Shown here in pieces: positions 45,701-53,946 of a DNA stretch of 64,000 bases. The translations under genes were made by a program, and so were the position numbers. This DNA comes from Sphingobacterium detergens (GTDB taxonomy: Bacteria; Bacteroidota; Bacteroidia; Sphingobacteriales; Sphingobacteriaceae): positions 2,658,500 through 2,722,499 of the forward strand of contig NZ_RAPY01000001.1 of NCBI RefSeq assembly GCF_003610355.1. The letters run 5' to 3'. The notes beneath the pieces are model-generated. The model searched no databases. It saw only the letters and a list, made by a program, of their open reading frames with translations, and was not told where the DNA came from. Position 1 is the first letter of the stretch; each line of letters starts with the position of its first letter.

Positions 45701-45997
45701 TTGTCCTAACTGTAAATAAACATCATTATAAACAACTGGATTCTGTCCGACATACGTTACTTCAATCGTATAAGGTCCTCCAACACGCATGTTTGCTAAG
45801 TTAAACCTTCCAGCAGCATTTGCCGATCCAGTATAAACTGTTCCCGATGGCACGTGTGTTGCCTTGATAGTAGCTCCCGAAGTTAGACTGCCGTTTGCTT
45901 CTTTTACAATACCTGTAACGCTACTTGTCGTGACCTGAGCTTGTACAGCACCATAACTGGCCATTACAAGAGCGAAAAAGAGTAAAGATCTTTTCAT
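42755..45997 (-). CDS. Oar-like TonB-dependent outer-membrane protein
   Basis: Outer-membrane protein of 1080 residues: signal peptide to residue 20 (AVQAQVTT), carboxypeptidase-regulatory-like domain (22-105), plug region (about 110-250) with LEEVTVTARRGATKTGVSTIVSRKKIEEMP and GGFTGAGVNAITKSGTNTVTGSAYWYFKN-type segments typical of the Oar group (residue windows 113-142 and 222-250), then a beta-barrel ending in IRYIFN. Oar proteins of Myxococcus and many Bacteroidota are TonB-dependent and export or import peptides or proteins; one known role is release of small proteins. No susD partner is adjacent, which agrees with the Oar type. A -33/-7 promoter lies directly upstream. Confidence 0.9.
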   Translation of the reverse strand: MKRSLLFFALVMASYGAVQAQVTTSSVTGIVKEANGSLTSGATIKATHVPSGTVYTGSANAAGRFNLANMRVGGPYTIEVTYVGQNPVVYNDVYLQLGQPFVLNPVFTDKSTTLEEVTVTARRGATKTGVSTIVSRKKIEEMPAISRSITDLTKLNPQANSQGDGFSFAGRNSLFNSLTLDGAQMNNAFGLSSLPGGQTNAQPFSLDAIEAIQINLSPYDVKQGGFTGAGVNAITKSGTNTVTGSAYWYFKNQDLQGYTVDGEKLPKTESYKNNQLGFSVGGPIIKNKLFFFLNGETTKRTTPGSNILANRGTGAANESIVKASDLDLVQKTLMEQFGYDPGVYEGFNNDQKANNITAKIDWNINEKHKFTLRYNHLDSYRDINPSTSNSNRGRGPSTTSLIFSNLRYRQNNNINSITAELNSTFNSKYANQIQVVYSAFRDFRDPKGSLFPTVDIENGSGANYISFGSEPFSILNKLDQNLFSITDNFNIFAGAHTFTFGGSLSYQKFSNAFAQFMNGQYRYKNMDDFIAAAKGDKTVLPIQYQLTYSVVPGNERPSADFSMMPIALYAQDEWFVKPNFKLSYGIRADIPVYTTDIVTNEKVLGMTFANGEKLDVSRLPKARVLVSPRAGFDWDIRQDRSFVLRGGTGIFTGGVPGVWLTNQAGQTGMTFGNMLENVKDAPVNRPFNPDPTAYLPADRQNPATYEIDVTSRDFKMPQIWRSNLAVEYALPWDMKATLEGIYTKSINEVYHRDANLTDPKGNFSGTGDTRAYWLAKDNPRQINPSITRAIVLDNTSKGNAYSITAQLEKRFGKYGDAMIAYTHSSAKDITSNPGSQANSAYTGNAMVSNPNSPVLAYSSFVVRNRIIAAVNVNFNITPQLPTRIGLVYEGRPYGDVFGGTRFNYTVSGDILNGSGRFSNVLMYVPKDRADIALVDIMDSKDKTKVLETADAQWARLDAYISQDKYLSTRRGQYAERNGAEYPWMNRFDIRIMQELSKVLKTKDNHRLQVSFDIINVGNLLSSKWGVTKTPNITNFMQYQGVTDNKPTYTVSQNLKEKTFRNNTGIDSRYQMQLGIRYIFN

Positions 45998-46468
45998 ATA
46001 ATGTGATTTGTTAAAAAATGTTAAGCAAAATTACTAAGAGATTTCAAATAACAAAGGACTTAATATAAACTTAACACACTACAGCACATACACTTCATAC
46101 TATACAGGAAGAAATTCTTATCTTCCTATATAATTTTTAAAGAAAAAAAACGTTATAACACCTTTTAAACCACCATTTCCAAAGAACCAAGTCTATATAA
46201 AATAGTTTTCCACAGTCAATCGCTCCGATTTATTTGTAACAACATTCTTCCATTCCCAACTTGAGCTTTTTTAAAAAAATTCATTAACTTTCTTTCAACC
46301 GAGAATTTTATTAATCAACTCGTTTTTTTGTAGCAATTGCGCTACTGTGCCTTGTATTTATTTAAAAACTATAAACTATTGTCCGTTCGAACTGGTTTCT
46401 TTAAAAATCTGTTTTTAAAAACGGAGAACTTTTTAGAAATTCGCACACCTTTATAATTCACTTTTTTC
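45998..46468. other. Divergent AT-rich intergenic region
   Basis: 471 bp between the divergent Oar-like and DUF5362 genes. It holds the minus-strand promoter at 46026-46055; the rest is AT-rich, with long T and A runs, and must contain the DUF5362 promoter, which I could not pinpoint. Confidence 0.5.
46026..46055 (-). promoter_or_regulatory. Promoter of the Oar-like gene
   Basis: Minus strand TTTG (complement of 46052-46055), 18-nt spacer, TAATTTTG (complement of 46026-46033), an exact match to TAnnTTTG; the spacer is 1 nt shorter than usual. Leader about 25 nt. Confidence 0.65.
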
Positions 46469-46945
46469 ATGGAAGTCGGTATTCAAAATTCTTCTTTTCA
46501 GGAACCCGCAGACATTAAGTTGTCTCCAGCAGGGCTTTCTTTCTTAGCTTCAGCAGCTAAATGGGCTATTTTTTTGGCTATTCTCTGTTTTATACTTATT
46601 GGGTTATCGGCCATAACTATGATTAGTCTGATGTTCGGGGCAAGTGCCTTATCTCTAGATCAAGGTGAATATATATCCGCTAGCACAATATCAACCTTTG
46701 GTATACTTTACCTGCTGATGATGGCTTTCTCCTGCCTCCCGATCTATTTCCTCTATAATTTTGGATCCAAAGCAAAAAAAGCCGTCGAAAACCGCGATAG
46801 CATCCAACTTGAGCTCTGTCTCGAAGCTTTAAAGAAACATTATAAATTTATCGGGATCATAGCCATCATCACCATCGGATTTAATTTCCTGGGACTTGTC
46901 GTAGGCGTTATATTAGGTATCTCCGACGCAATCGCTGGCGTGTAA
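46469..46945 (+). CDS. DUF5362 family membrane protein
   Basis: Small inner-membrane protein of 158 residues with three or four transmembrane segments (about 31-54, 74-96, 124-150), separated by a cytoplasmic amphipathic stretch (SKAKKAVENRDSIQLELCLEALKKHYKFIG). This layout with the conserved ALKKHYKFIGI motif is typical of the Bacteroidota family DUF5362, whose function is unknown. The gene is monocistronic, followed by a hairpin at 46987-47017 and a long leader region of PUL 3. Confidence 0.8.
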   Translation: MEVGIQNSSFQEPADIKLSPAGLSFLASAAKWAIFLAILCFILIGLSAITMISLMFGASALSLDQGEYISASTISTFGILYLLMMAFSCLPIYFLYNFGSKAKKAVENRDSIQLELCLEALKKHYKFIGIIAIITIGFNFLGLVVGVILGISDAIAGV

Positions 46946-47513
46946 AAATAAGCTAACTGAAAAATACAATCAGTATATCCAAGGCTGACAACGGAATGGT
47001 CCCACTATTCCGTTGTCTATCGATTCCCTCTCCTTTCCCCTCCTATTTATACTAAACCTAATAATACGATCCGAGAAACAAATCTTTTCGAAGTATTTTT
47101 GTGTAATATTTTTCATTTAATTTAATTTTTCTCAAACAATATCTTGCTTAAATCGTTATAGCAATAACGAAAGGAAAAATAAGATCGACAGTTCTTATAC
47201 TTTCAGTTTGAAAATAACCAATTTGTATAATCTAAAACCTAACCTTTATGCAAAAAATAAAGAATTCATCTATTGCTATGCTCTGCTTTAGCTCATTAGG
47301 GAGCTAGCTAAAACAGACAGTCAAGGCTGTACCAAAAACCTGAATAAGAAGTAATAACCAAATAATTTAAAACAAACTTAAACCAATTTATTTTTTAGGG
47401 CAACTCCTGTCTTGGGGGCTCCTTGTCTTTAAAAAGGAAGAATTGATAAACGAATCTAATATCTTCTTCCCAACGTAAATCAACCAATTAATTTATCTAA
47501 TCACCTATCAATT
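46946..47513. other. Leader and promoter region of PUL 3
   Basis: 568 bp without a supported gene. Seen here: hairpin 46987-47017; TATTTTTG at 47094-47101, an exact -7 match but with no TTTG upstream at the right distance; the 18-bp palindrome TCGTTATAGCAATAACGA (47153-47170), a possible operator; a 7-bp stem TTTAGCT/AGCTAAA (47287-47312); and a 19-codon frame (47248-47307) starting MQK like the real SusC, too short to claim. A long untranslated leader is likely. Confidence 0.5.
46987..47017 (+). terminator. Hairpin after the DUF5362 gene
   Basis: GACAACGGAAT (46987-46997) and ATTCCGTTGTC (47007-47017) form a perfect 11-bp stem with a 9-nt loop. The following sequence is pyrimidine-rich but not a clean T-run, so termination may be partial. 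Confidence 0.55.
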
Positions 47514-50500
47514 ATGCAAAAACGAAAAGAAAAACTGTTTCTTTTCCTATTGCTCTTTACCCTACCCATGCTGTCTTTTGCTCAAAAGCAGCTTACCGGT
47601 ATTGTGAAAGATGCATCAAATGGAGAAAAAATCGAAGGCGTTACCATTCTCAAGAATAGGGTTCCGGTAACGAAGACCAACGCGAATGGAGAGTTTCAAC
47701 TCTCTGGTATTGTGGGCGACAGCCTAGTTTTTACATTTGTGGGAAAGAAAGATGAAACGCGTGTCATCGGTCCACAGAACATTATTGAAGTATTATTGTA
47801 TGACGATGGAAAGAGTCTTGATGAAGTCACCGTCGTCGCCTTCGGTACGCAGAAAAAAGCAACGGTAGTGGGTGCCATTACCACAGTAAAAGCCTCAGAT
47901 CTAAAAATTCCCGCAACCAACCTCACCAGCGCCTTCGCCGGCCGCATACCCGGCGTGATTTCTTTTCAGAACTCAGGCGAACCGGGTGCCGACAATGCCC
48001 AGTTCTTTGTCCGTGGGGTCACAACATTCGGCTACCAGGCTTCTCCACTGATCCTGATTGACGGTTTTGAATCAACCACCGACAATCTTGCCCGGATGCA
48101 GCCCGATGATATAGAAAGTTTCTCTATATTAAAAGACGCCTCGGCAACCGTACTCTATGGTGCCCGCGGTGCCAACGGTATTATCATGGTCACCACCAAA
48201 GCGGGAAGAGAGGGACCTGTAGGATTGAATGCCCGCGTAGATGTCAATACCGCATCACCAACCCGAATGATCAAAATGGTTGATGGCATTGACTACATGA
48301 AACTCTATAATGAGGCGCGCATGACCAGAGACCCTATTCTTGGTCCTTATTATTCCCAACAGAAAATACAGTCGACAATAGATAATGAAAATCCCATGAT
48401 TTTCCCCAACATCGACTGGTACAATACCCTACTCAAGAACTATACAGTCAATACAAAAGCCAATGTCAATCTTAGCGGTGGTGGACAGGTGGCCACCTAT
48501 TATGTATCGGGTGGTTTTGATAAAGAGTCCGGTTTGCTGAAAGTGGATGACCGAAACAATTTCAATAACAACATCAATATCAACCGTTTTTTTATTCGGT
48601 CAAATGTGATCTTCAAACTGACAAAAACCACCACCTTAGACACCCGGATCCAGGGACGGTTTGAACGTTATAACGGGCCATTCAGATCAGCAAGTGATAT
48701 CTTTCGGATGGTCATGAACAGCAATCCCGTTGACTTTCCGGCAGTATTTTCCCCTGATACCAAAAACGAATTTACTCAACACACTTTATTTGGGAATACC
48801 TTTGTAACAGGATCACTCAAAAACAATCCCTATGCGGAGATGGTGCGGGGTTATGAAGACCGCAATGAAAATACCATCACAGCGCAGGCTACCTTGATGC
48901 AGGATCTGGCATTTCTGACACCAGGTCTGAAACTCCAAGGCCGGGCTTCGGTAACAACTTGGAGCAAATATGCCGGTACCAGGAGCTATGATCCCTTTTA
49001 TTACGATCTGGAAAATTACAACCAGATTACCGGTGAGTACAGTCTCTATGCGCTCAATCCCACAACAGGCCGAGCAACGCTGGGCGATGTAGACCCAAAA
49101 AGGGATGCCAGCTCCAATTATTATTTCGAGGCGCGTTTTAACTGGAACCGTAGTTTTGGCAATCACAATTTAGGTGCCATGACCGTGGGGATGATCGAGG
49201 AAAAATTACTGACATCCGGTAATAGCAACTCCATTTACGAAACCTTACCCGAACGCAATATGGGAAACTCTGGACGTCTGACCTATGATTTCGACAATAA
49301 ATACTTTGCGGAATTTGCTTATGGTTTAAATGGTTCGGAGAAGTTCATGGGCCAAAAACGCTTTGGCTTCTTTCCTTCCTTGGGCGGTGGCTGGATGGTC
49401 TCGAGCGAACGTTTTTTTGAACCACTTAAATCGGTCGTCAGTACATTAAAACTACGTGGTACCTGGGGACGTGTCGGAAATGACGCCATTGCCGAGCGGA
49501 GAGACCGCTTCTTTTACCTATCGGATATTTCAAGGGGAAATGATGCCATGTATCGTTGGGGAACCGATTTTATGAATGCTTATAATGGATTTAATGTAAA
49601 CCGCTACGCTAATCCAGATATCACCTGGGAAGAGTCCGAAAAATGGAATGTTGGTATAGAAGCCAATTTCTTTAATGAGTCACTCAAATTGCAGGGGGAC
49701 TTTTTTAAAGATGTACGGAGCAAGATCTACATGCGACGGGAAAACTTCCCTGCATCTGCCGGTTTGGAGGCTGCAATAAGTGGTAATGTGGGTAAAGTCA
49801 GTTCACAGGGATTTGATGGTTCGCTGACCTATCAAAAATTCTTCGGATCGGATCTCTGGCTTTCGGCCCGGGCCAATTTCACCTATGCCACCAACAAATA
49901 TCTTGCACTGGACGAGAAAAATTATGCAGATACCTATCTAAAGAAACTTGGACACAATTTGAGACAAGAATGGGGGCTGCTTGCCGAGCGACTATTTGTC
50001 GATCAGTATGAAATAGATAATTCACCCAGACAGGATTTCGGTGAATACATGGCGGGTGATATCAAATACAAGGATATCAATGGTGATGGCATTATCAATG
50101 ATAACGATAGGATTCCGATGGGCTACCCTACCGTACCAGAGATTCAATATGGTTTTGGTATGTCTGCGGGTTATAAAGCATTTGATTTTTCCTTCTTCTT
50201 TCAGGGGAACAAAAATGTCTCTTTCTTTATTAACTCCACCGCTGAATCCAACCCAAATACCGGATCTTATGGAATAGCTCCTTTCGCTTCCCGCAGAAAT
50301 GCATTGGCTATTATCGCCGATAACTATTGGAGCGAAACTAACCCAAATACCCATGCATTCTGGCCTCGTCTGTCTACAGATCCCATTAATAATAATACAC
50401 AGCAGTCCTCCTGGTGGCTGAGGGATGGTTCCTTTATCCGGTTAAAATCCCTTGAGATCGGTTATAGCCCGCGAAATTTAGAACGCTTTGGTTTTGGCAA

Positions 50501-50639
50501 AGGAAGCAGGATCTATATCAGTGGCGAAAACCTGGCTGTATTCAGCCCATTCAAACTCTGGGATCCAGAATCGGGACGAAATGGACTCGGCTATCCGCCA
50601 AACCGACGGTTTAATGTTGGTATTCAATTATCATTTTAA
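47514..50639 (+). CDS. SusC/RagA TonB-dependent transporter, PUL 3
   Basis: Outer-membrane importer of 1041 residues. Signal peptide ends near FAQKQ (residue 24), followed by the carboxypeptidase-like domain (26-95), SLDEVTVVAFGTQKKATVVGA, the plug core with GARGANGIIMVTTKAGREG and the barrel ending NVGIQLSF. It is closely similar along its length to the PUL 1 SusC (shared SGEPGxDNAxFFIRGV, LARLQPDDI/LARMQPDDI, WDPE at the C-terminus), but the substrate-facing loops differ. First gene of a four-gene plus-strand operon, 18 bp before susD. No glycosidase, lyase or regulator lies in the operon, so degradation must be by enzymes elsewhere, or the locus imports ready-made oligosaccharides. Confidence 0.95.
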   Translation: MQKRKEKLFLFLLLFTLPMLSFAQKQLTGIVKDASNGEKIEGVTILKNRVPVTKTNANGEFQLSGIVGDSLVFTFVGKKDETRVIGPQNIIEVLLYDDGKSLDEVTVVAFGTQKKATVVGAITTVKASDLKIPATNLTSAFAGRIPGVISFQNSGEPGADNAQFFVRGVTTFGYQASPLILIDGFESTTDNLARMQPDDIESFSILKDASATVLYGARGANGIIMVTTKAGREGPVGLNARVDVNTASPTRMIKMVDGIDYMKLYNEARMTRDPILGPYYSQQKIQSTIDNENPMIFPNIDWYNTLLKNYTVNTKANVNLSGGGQVATYYVSGGFDKESGLLKVDDRNNFNNNININRFFIRSNVIFKLTKTTTLDTRIQGRFERYNGPFRSASDIFRMVMNSNPVDFPAVFSPDTKNEFTQHTLFGNTFVTGSLKNNPYAEMVRGYEDRNENTITAQATLMQDLAFLTPGLKLQGRASVTTWSKYAGTRSYDPFYYDLENYNQITGEYSLYALNPTTGRATLGDVDPKRDASSNYYFEARFNWNRSFGNHNLGAMTVGMIEEKLLTSGNSNSIYETLPERNMGNSGRLTYDFDNKYFAEFAYGLNGSEKFMGQKRFGFFPSLGGGWMVSSERFFEPLKSVVSTLKLRGTWGRVGNDAIAERRDRFFYLSDISRGNDAMYRWGTDFMNAYNGFNVNRYANPDITWEESEKWNVGIEANFFNESLKLQGDFFKDVRSKIYMRRENFPASAGLEAAISGNVGKVSSQGFDGSLTYQKFFGSDLWLSARANFTYATNKYLALDEKNYADTYLKKLGHNLRQEWGLLAERLFVDQYEIDNSPRQDFGEYMAGDIKYKDINGDGIINDNDRIPMGYPTVPEIQYGFGMSAGYKAFDFSFFFQGNKNVSFFINSTAESNPNTGSYGIAPFASRRNALAIIADNYWSETNPNTHAFWPRLSTDPINNNTQQSSWWLRDGSFIRLKSLEIGYSPRNLERFGFGKGSRIYISGENLAVFSPFKLWDPESGRNGLGYPPNRRFNVGIQLSF

Positions 50640-50657
50640 CGTATAACGGACTTACAC

Positions 50658-52613
50658 ATGAAAACAATAAAATATATCGCAATTGCAACAGCATTCTTTT
50701 TGGGTTCCTGTTCCAAGTACCTCGATGTGGTACCAGACAATACCCTAAAACTGGAAGATATATTCAACATCAAAGTTGAAGCTTACAATGCACTAGCCAA
50801 AGTATACAGCTACCTACCCAATGATGATCAGACGCATGTCACTTCCTGGTCGCTGGGAGACGAATGGCTCGGTCGGCTGGATCTTAACACCAATACAGGC
50901 AACCTACGGGCAATCCGTATTATGCGGGGTTTACAATCACAGACCTCACCTCAACTGGGTCTTTGGTCTGGTACCGAAGGTGGTAAACCGCTCTATCAGG
51001 GTATACGCCAATGTGAGGTCTTCCTAGCCAATATTGACAAAGTACGTGATATGACCGATGGAGAAAAAGCCGAGTGGAAAGCACAAGTCAAATTTCTAAA
51101 AGGTTATTTTGCTTTTTTACTGATTCAGCGCTATGGACCTATTGTTCTGCCTACCGGTCTTGCTTCGCCAACATCCACACCGGAGGAATTGTTTTTGAAC
51201 CGTTCCAAAGTAGACGATTGCTTTAATTACGTATTAAACCTCATGAATGAAGCTATTCCGAATCTGACTGAACGTGTATCCTCCAACAACCTCGGGCAGA
51301 TCGACCAAGTGGCAGCCAAAGCGATCAAAGCTAGGGTGCTTGTGTTCAGAGCAAGTCCATTTTTCAATGGTAACCGCGAATACTTTGGCGATTTTATGGA
51401 CAGTGATGGCCAGCCTTTCTTTCCACAGGCTGAGGATAAAGAGAAATGGAAAGCAGCCATTGATGCGCTTAACGAATCGATTACATTGTGCGAAGCAAAT
51501 GGACTGGGACTCTATCATTTTGCCAAGGAACCTTTTATTTATGATCGTCCCGCATTTACGGCTAATCCCGAAAGAATGCAAACATTGTATGACTTACGTA
51601 TGCTTATTGTAGATCCATGGAATAAAGAACTGGTTTGGGGGAATTCAAATCTCAATTACTATAACCAAGGTGAATTGGCCCATTCCTCCAATATCCGTTT
51701 GCCCGAAGGCTATGGCGACGGGGTCGTGAACGAACCTTCTTATTCATGGCAATGGATGGGTGCCACCTATCAAATGGCTGAACGTTACTACACCGAAAAT
51801 GGATTACCCATTGATGAGGATCTGACCTATGATTTCAGCAACAAATATGAAATCATCAAGACACCAGCATCCAGTGAAAGCAGCTATACGCACTGGAACG
51901 GCTACATGCAGCCCAATACCGAAACCATCAAATTATACATGAACAGAGAGCCTCGATTCTATGCCAACCTGGGCATTACAGCGGGTTATTGGCGGGCACA
52001 TACCGTTCGTATCAATACCATGTTCTATGGAAATTCACATGGGGGTTATAACTCCTCGCAGCACACCACAGACTTTTTTGCCACGGGTATTGGTACACAA
52101 AAAATGGTACACCCAGAGTCACAATCCGGTGCTTGGCAGCGTACGATAAAATTCCCTTATCCCATAATCCGAATGGCTGATCTATATCTGATGAAAGCAG
52201 AAGCTTTAAACGAATATTCAGGCCCATCAACAGAGGTCTACACCCTCTTAGATCGCGTCAGAGAACGAGCCGGAATCCCCTCCGTGGAAAAGGCCTGGTC
52301 TGACGCTTCGCTCGCCAAAACGGTCAATAAACACCGGACTAAAGAGGGGTTACGGGACATTATTTTGCAGGAACGCGGTATTGAGTTTGCATTTGAAGGT
52401 ATCCATTTCTGGGATATGATGCGCCACAAACGGGCTACATCGGCGTTTTCCATGCCAATATGGGGATGGAACCATACCGGGACCACAGGCACTTCATTCT
52501 TTGTACTTGATGTCAAACAGGAAAGACGTTTCACCATCCGCGACTGCCTATGGCCTATTGATCTCAATGAGATGAACACCAATGGTAAACTTATTCAGAA
52601 TCCGGGCTGGTAA
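50658..52613 (+). CDS. SusD/RagB glycan-binding lipoprotein, PUL 3
   Basis: SusD-family lipoprotein of 651 residues. Lipobox FLGSC (Cys18), then SKYLDVVPDNTLKLEDIF, nearly the same mature start as the PUL 1 SusD. TPR-like helices occupy about 40-250, and the C-terminal part holds ERGIEFAFEGIHFWDMMRHKRA and the terminal NPGW, both family hallmarks. The start is 18 bp after the susC stop. It should form the lid of the SusC transporter encoded upstream. Confidence 0.95.
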   Translation: MKTIKYIAIATAFFLGSCSKYLDVVPDNTLKLEDIFNIKVEAYNALAKVYSYLPNDDQTHVTSWSLGDEWLGRLDLNTNTGNLRAIRIMRGLQSQTSPQLGLWSGTEGGKPLYQGIRQCEVFLANIDKVRDMTDGEKAEWKAQVKFLKGYFAFLLIQRYGPIVLPTGLASPTSTPEELFLNRSKVDDCFNYVLNLMNEAIPNLTERVSSNNLGQIDQVAAKAIKARVLVFRASPFFNGNREYFGDFMDSDGQPFFPQAEDKEKWKAAIDALNESITLCEANGLGLYHFAKEPFIYDRPAFTANPERMQTLYDLRMLIVDPWNKELVWGNSNLNYYNQGELAHSSNIRLPEGYGDGVVNEPSYSWQWMGATYQMAERYYTENGLPIDEDLTYDFSNKYEIIKTPASSESSYTHWNGYMQPNTETIKLYMNREPRFYANLGITAGYWRAHTVRINTMFYGNSHGGYNSSQHTTDFFATGIGTQKMVHPESQSGAWQRTIKFPYPIIRMADLYLMKAEALNEYSGPSTEVYTLLDRVRERAGIPSVEKAWSDASLAKTVNKHRTKEGLRDIILQERGIEFAFEGIHFWDMMRHKRATSAFSMPIWGWNHTGTTGTSFFVLDVKQERRFTIRDCLWPIDLNEMNTNGKLIQNPGW

Positions 52614-52650
52614 TGCTAAATTTTTATTGTAACAATTAATATAGACAAAC

Positions 52651-53922
52651 ATGATCAAATTAAATCTTCAATATATCGCATTTAGTTTCCTGCTGCTTTT
52701 CTTTGCCTGTAAAGAGATTGAGCGATTTTCTCCGGCTGCGGACGATGGTACGCCACCCGGAAAGGTAGAACTGCGCAGGTATATCCCTTTATATGGTGGG
52801 GCCCGCTTTTTTTACAATATACCAAAGGATGAAGATCTCATCAGCATCGATGCCGTTTACACCAATCCCAACGGTAAGTCTTTCACCTTTTCGGCCTCTT
52901 ATTTTGTGGATTCCCTAGATGTGTATGGACTGCCCAGCACAGATGAATACACCATAAAGCTATATGCCGTAGATCGTACGGGCAACCGGTCAGAACCACT
53001 GGATGTCAAGGTGCAGTCTCTGGAACCTGCTTTTACCCGGGTAGCCAGTTCGATACAGGTGAAACCGGGCTTCAGTTCCTTCTTTCTGGACTGGGAGAAT
53101 GAGCTCAAGCAGGACGTCAATGTTTATGTAGACTTTACATTTAACCAAAATGGTACGCCCCGTAGCCTGACCTCGGTCTTTTCGTCCAATCTGGCTACCG
53201 ACCGCAGGTTTATCAATGACCTCGTGCTCCCATCGACAGAAAAAGTAGGTGTGAAAGTTCGTGTCGAAGACAGCTATGGAAATACCACTGCAACCATAGA
53301 CAAAGGGAATATTTCCCTCCTCGAAGATACGAAAATACCGAAAAAAGACTGGGTATTGCCCAAAGCCGCAGATTCCATCGGCCGTATCCCGATGGCCTTT
53401 GGCGACGGACTGGAAGGGCGCTCGCGCTACGTGATAGACGATATCATAGACCGGGGTGACAACCTCAACTTTATGCATACGCATGGGCGGGGACGAACCG
53501 GAAAAACGGCTGATGGCAATATGCCCTGGAACTTTATCATCGATCTGGGTGCTTATTATGAACTGAGCCGCATTATTACCGTACAACGGCACTCCGGGGG
53601 ATTGGCCAATATCTCCAGAGGGCAGTACTACCGCAGCGAAAATGTCGGAAGGTTCAAAATGTATATCTGGGATGATGCCAAACAAGACTGGGAACCCGTA
53701 TCAGAGCACTTTATTCCGGTACCTTTTGGGATCAGTGAACTTGAATTTGTGAAAAAAGGGGAAGCTGGCGATATGGCTTATATGTATCCCGATAATCCGA
53801 AGTACACGAAGAAGACAAGATGGTTCAGGTATGAAGCTGTAAAGGGTTTTACATCTGACTATACTTTAGATGATGCGAACTGTCTTTCTGAAATCACGCT
53901 TTACGGACGCAAAAGTAACTAA
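52651..53922 (+). CDS. DUF4959/DUF5126/DUF5000 lipoprotein, PUL 3
   Basis: Surface lipoprotein of 423 residues, same family and same relative position as the PUL 1 protein at 11011. Lipobox LLFFAC (Cys20). Domains: DUF4959 with GTPPGKVELRRYIPLYGGARF near 30-50, a second Ig-like DUF5126 domain (about 125-230, SIQVKPGFSSFFLDWEN) and a C-terminal discoidin-like DUF5000 domain (250-420, DGNMPWNFIIDLGAYYELSRI). Probably binds glycan at the surface. It follows susD by 37 bp. Confidence 0.86.
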   Translation: MIKLNLQYIAFSFLLLFFACKEIERFSPAADDGTPPGKVELRRYIPLYGGARFFYNIPKDEDLISIDAVYTNPNGKSFTFSASYFVDSLDVYGLPSTDEYTIKLYAVDRTGNRSEPLDVKVQSLEPAFTRVASSIQVKPGFSSFFLDWENELKQDVNVYVDFTFNQNGTPRSLTSVFSSNLATDRRFINDLVLPSTEKVGVKVRVEDSYGNTTATIDKGNISLLEDTKIPKKDWVLPKAADSIGRIPMAFGDGLEGRSRYVIDDIIDRGDNLNFMHTHGRGRTGKTADGNMPWNFIIDLGAYYELSRIITVQRHSGGLANISRGQYYRSENVGRFKMYIWDDAKQDWEPVSEHFIPVPFGISELEFVKKGEAGDMAYMYPDNPKYTKKTRWFRYEAVKGFTSDYTLDDANCLSEITLYGRKSN

Positions 53923-53946
53923 ATAGAGACCTCAAAGACATAAAGT

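Noticed and set aside
47248..47307. 19-codon leader peptide before PUL 3 susC
   Set aside because: Begins MQK like SusC and has a hydrophobic middle, but is too short to support; possibly a decayed start.
52990..53685. 231-aa minus-strand frame inside the PUL 3 lipoprotein gene
   Set aside because: Shadow of a recognised DUF4959/DUF5000 gene.
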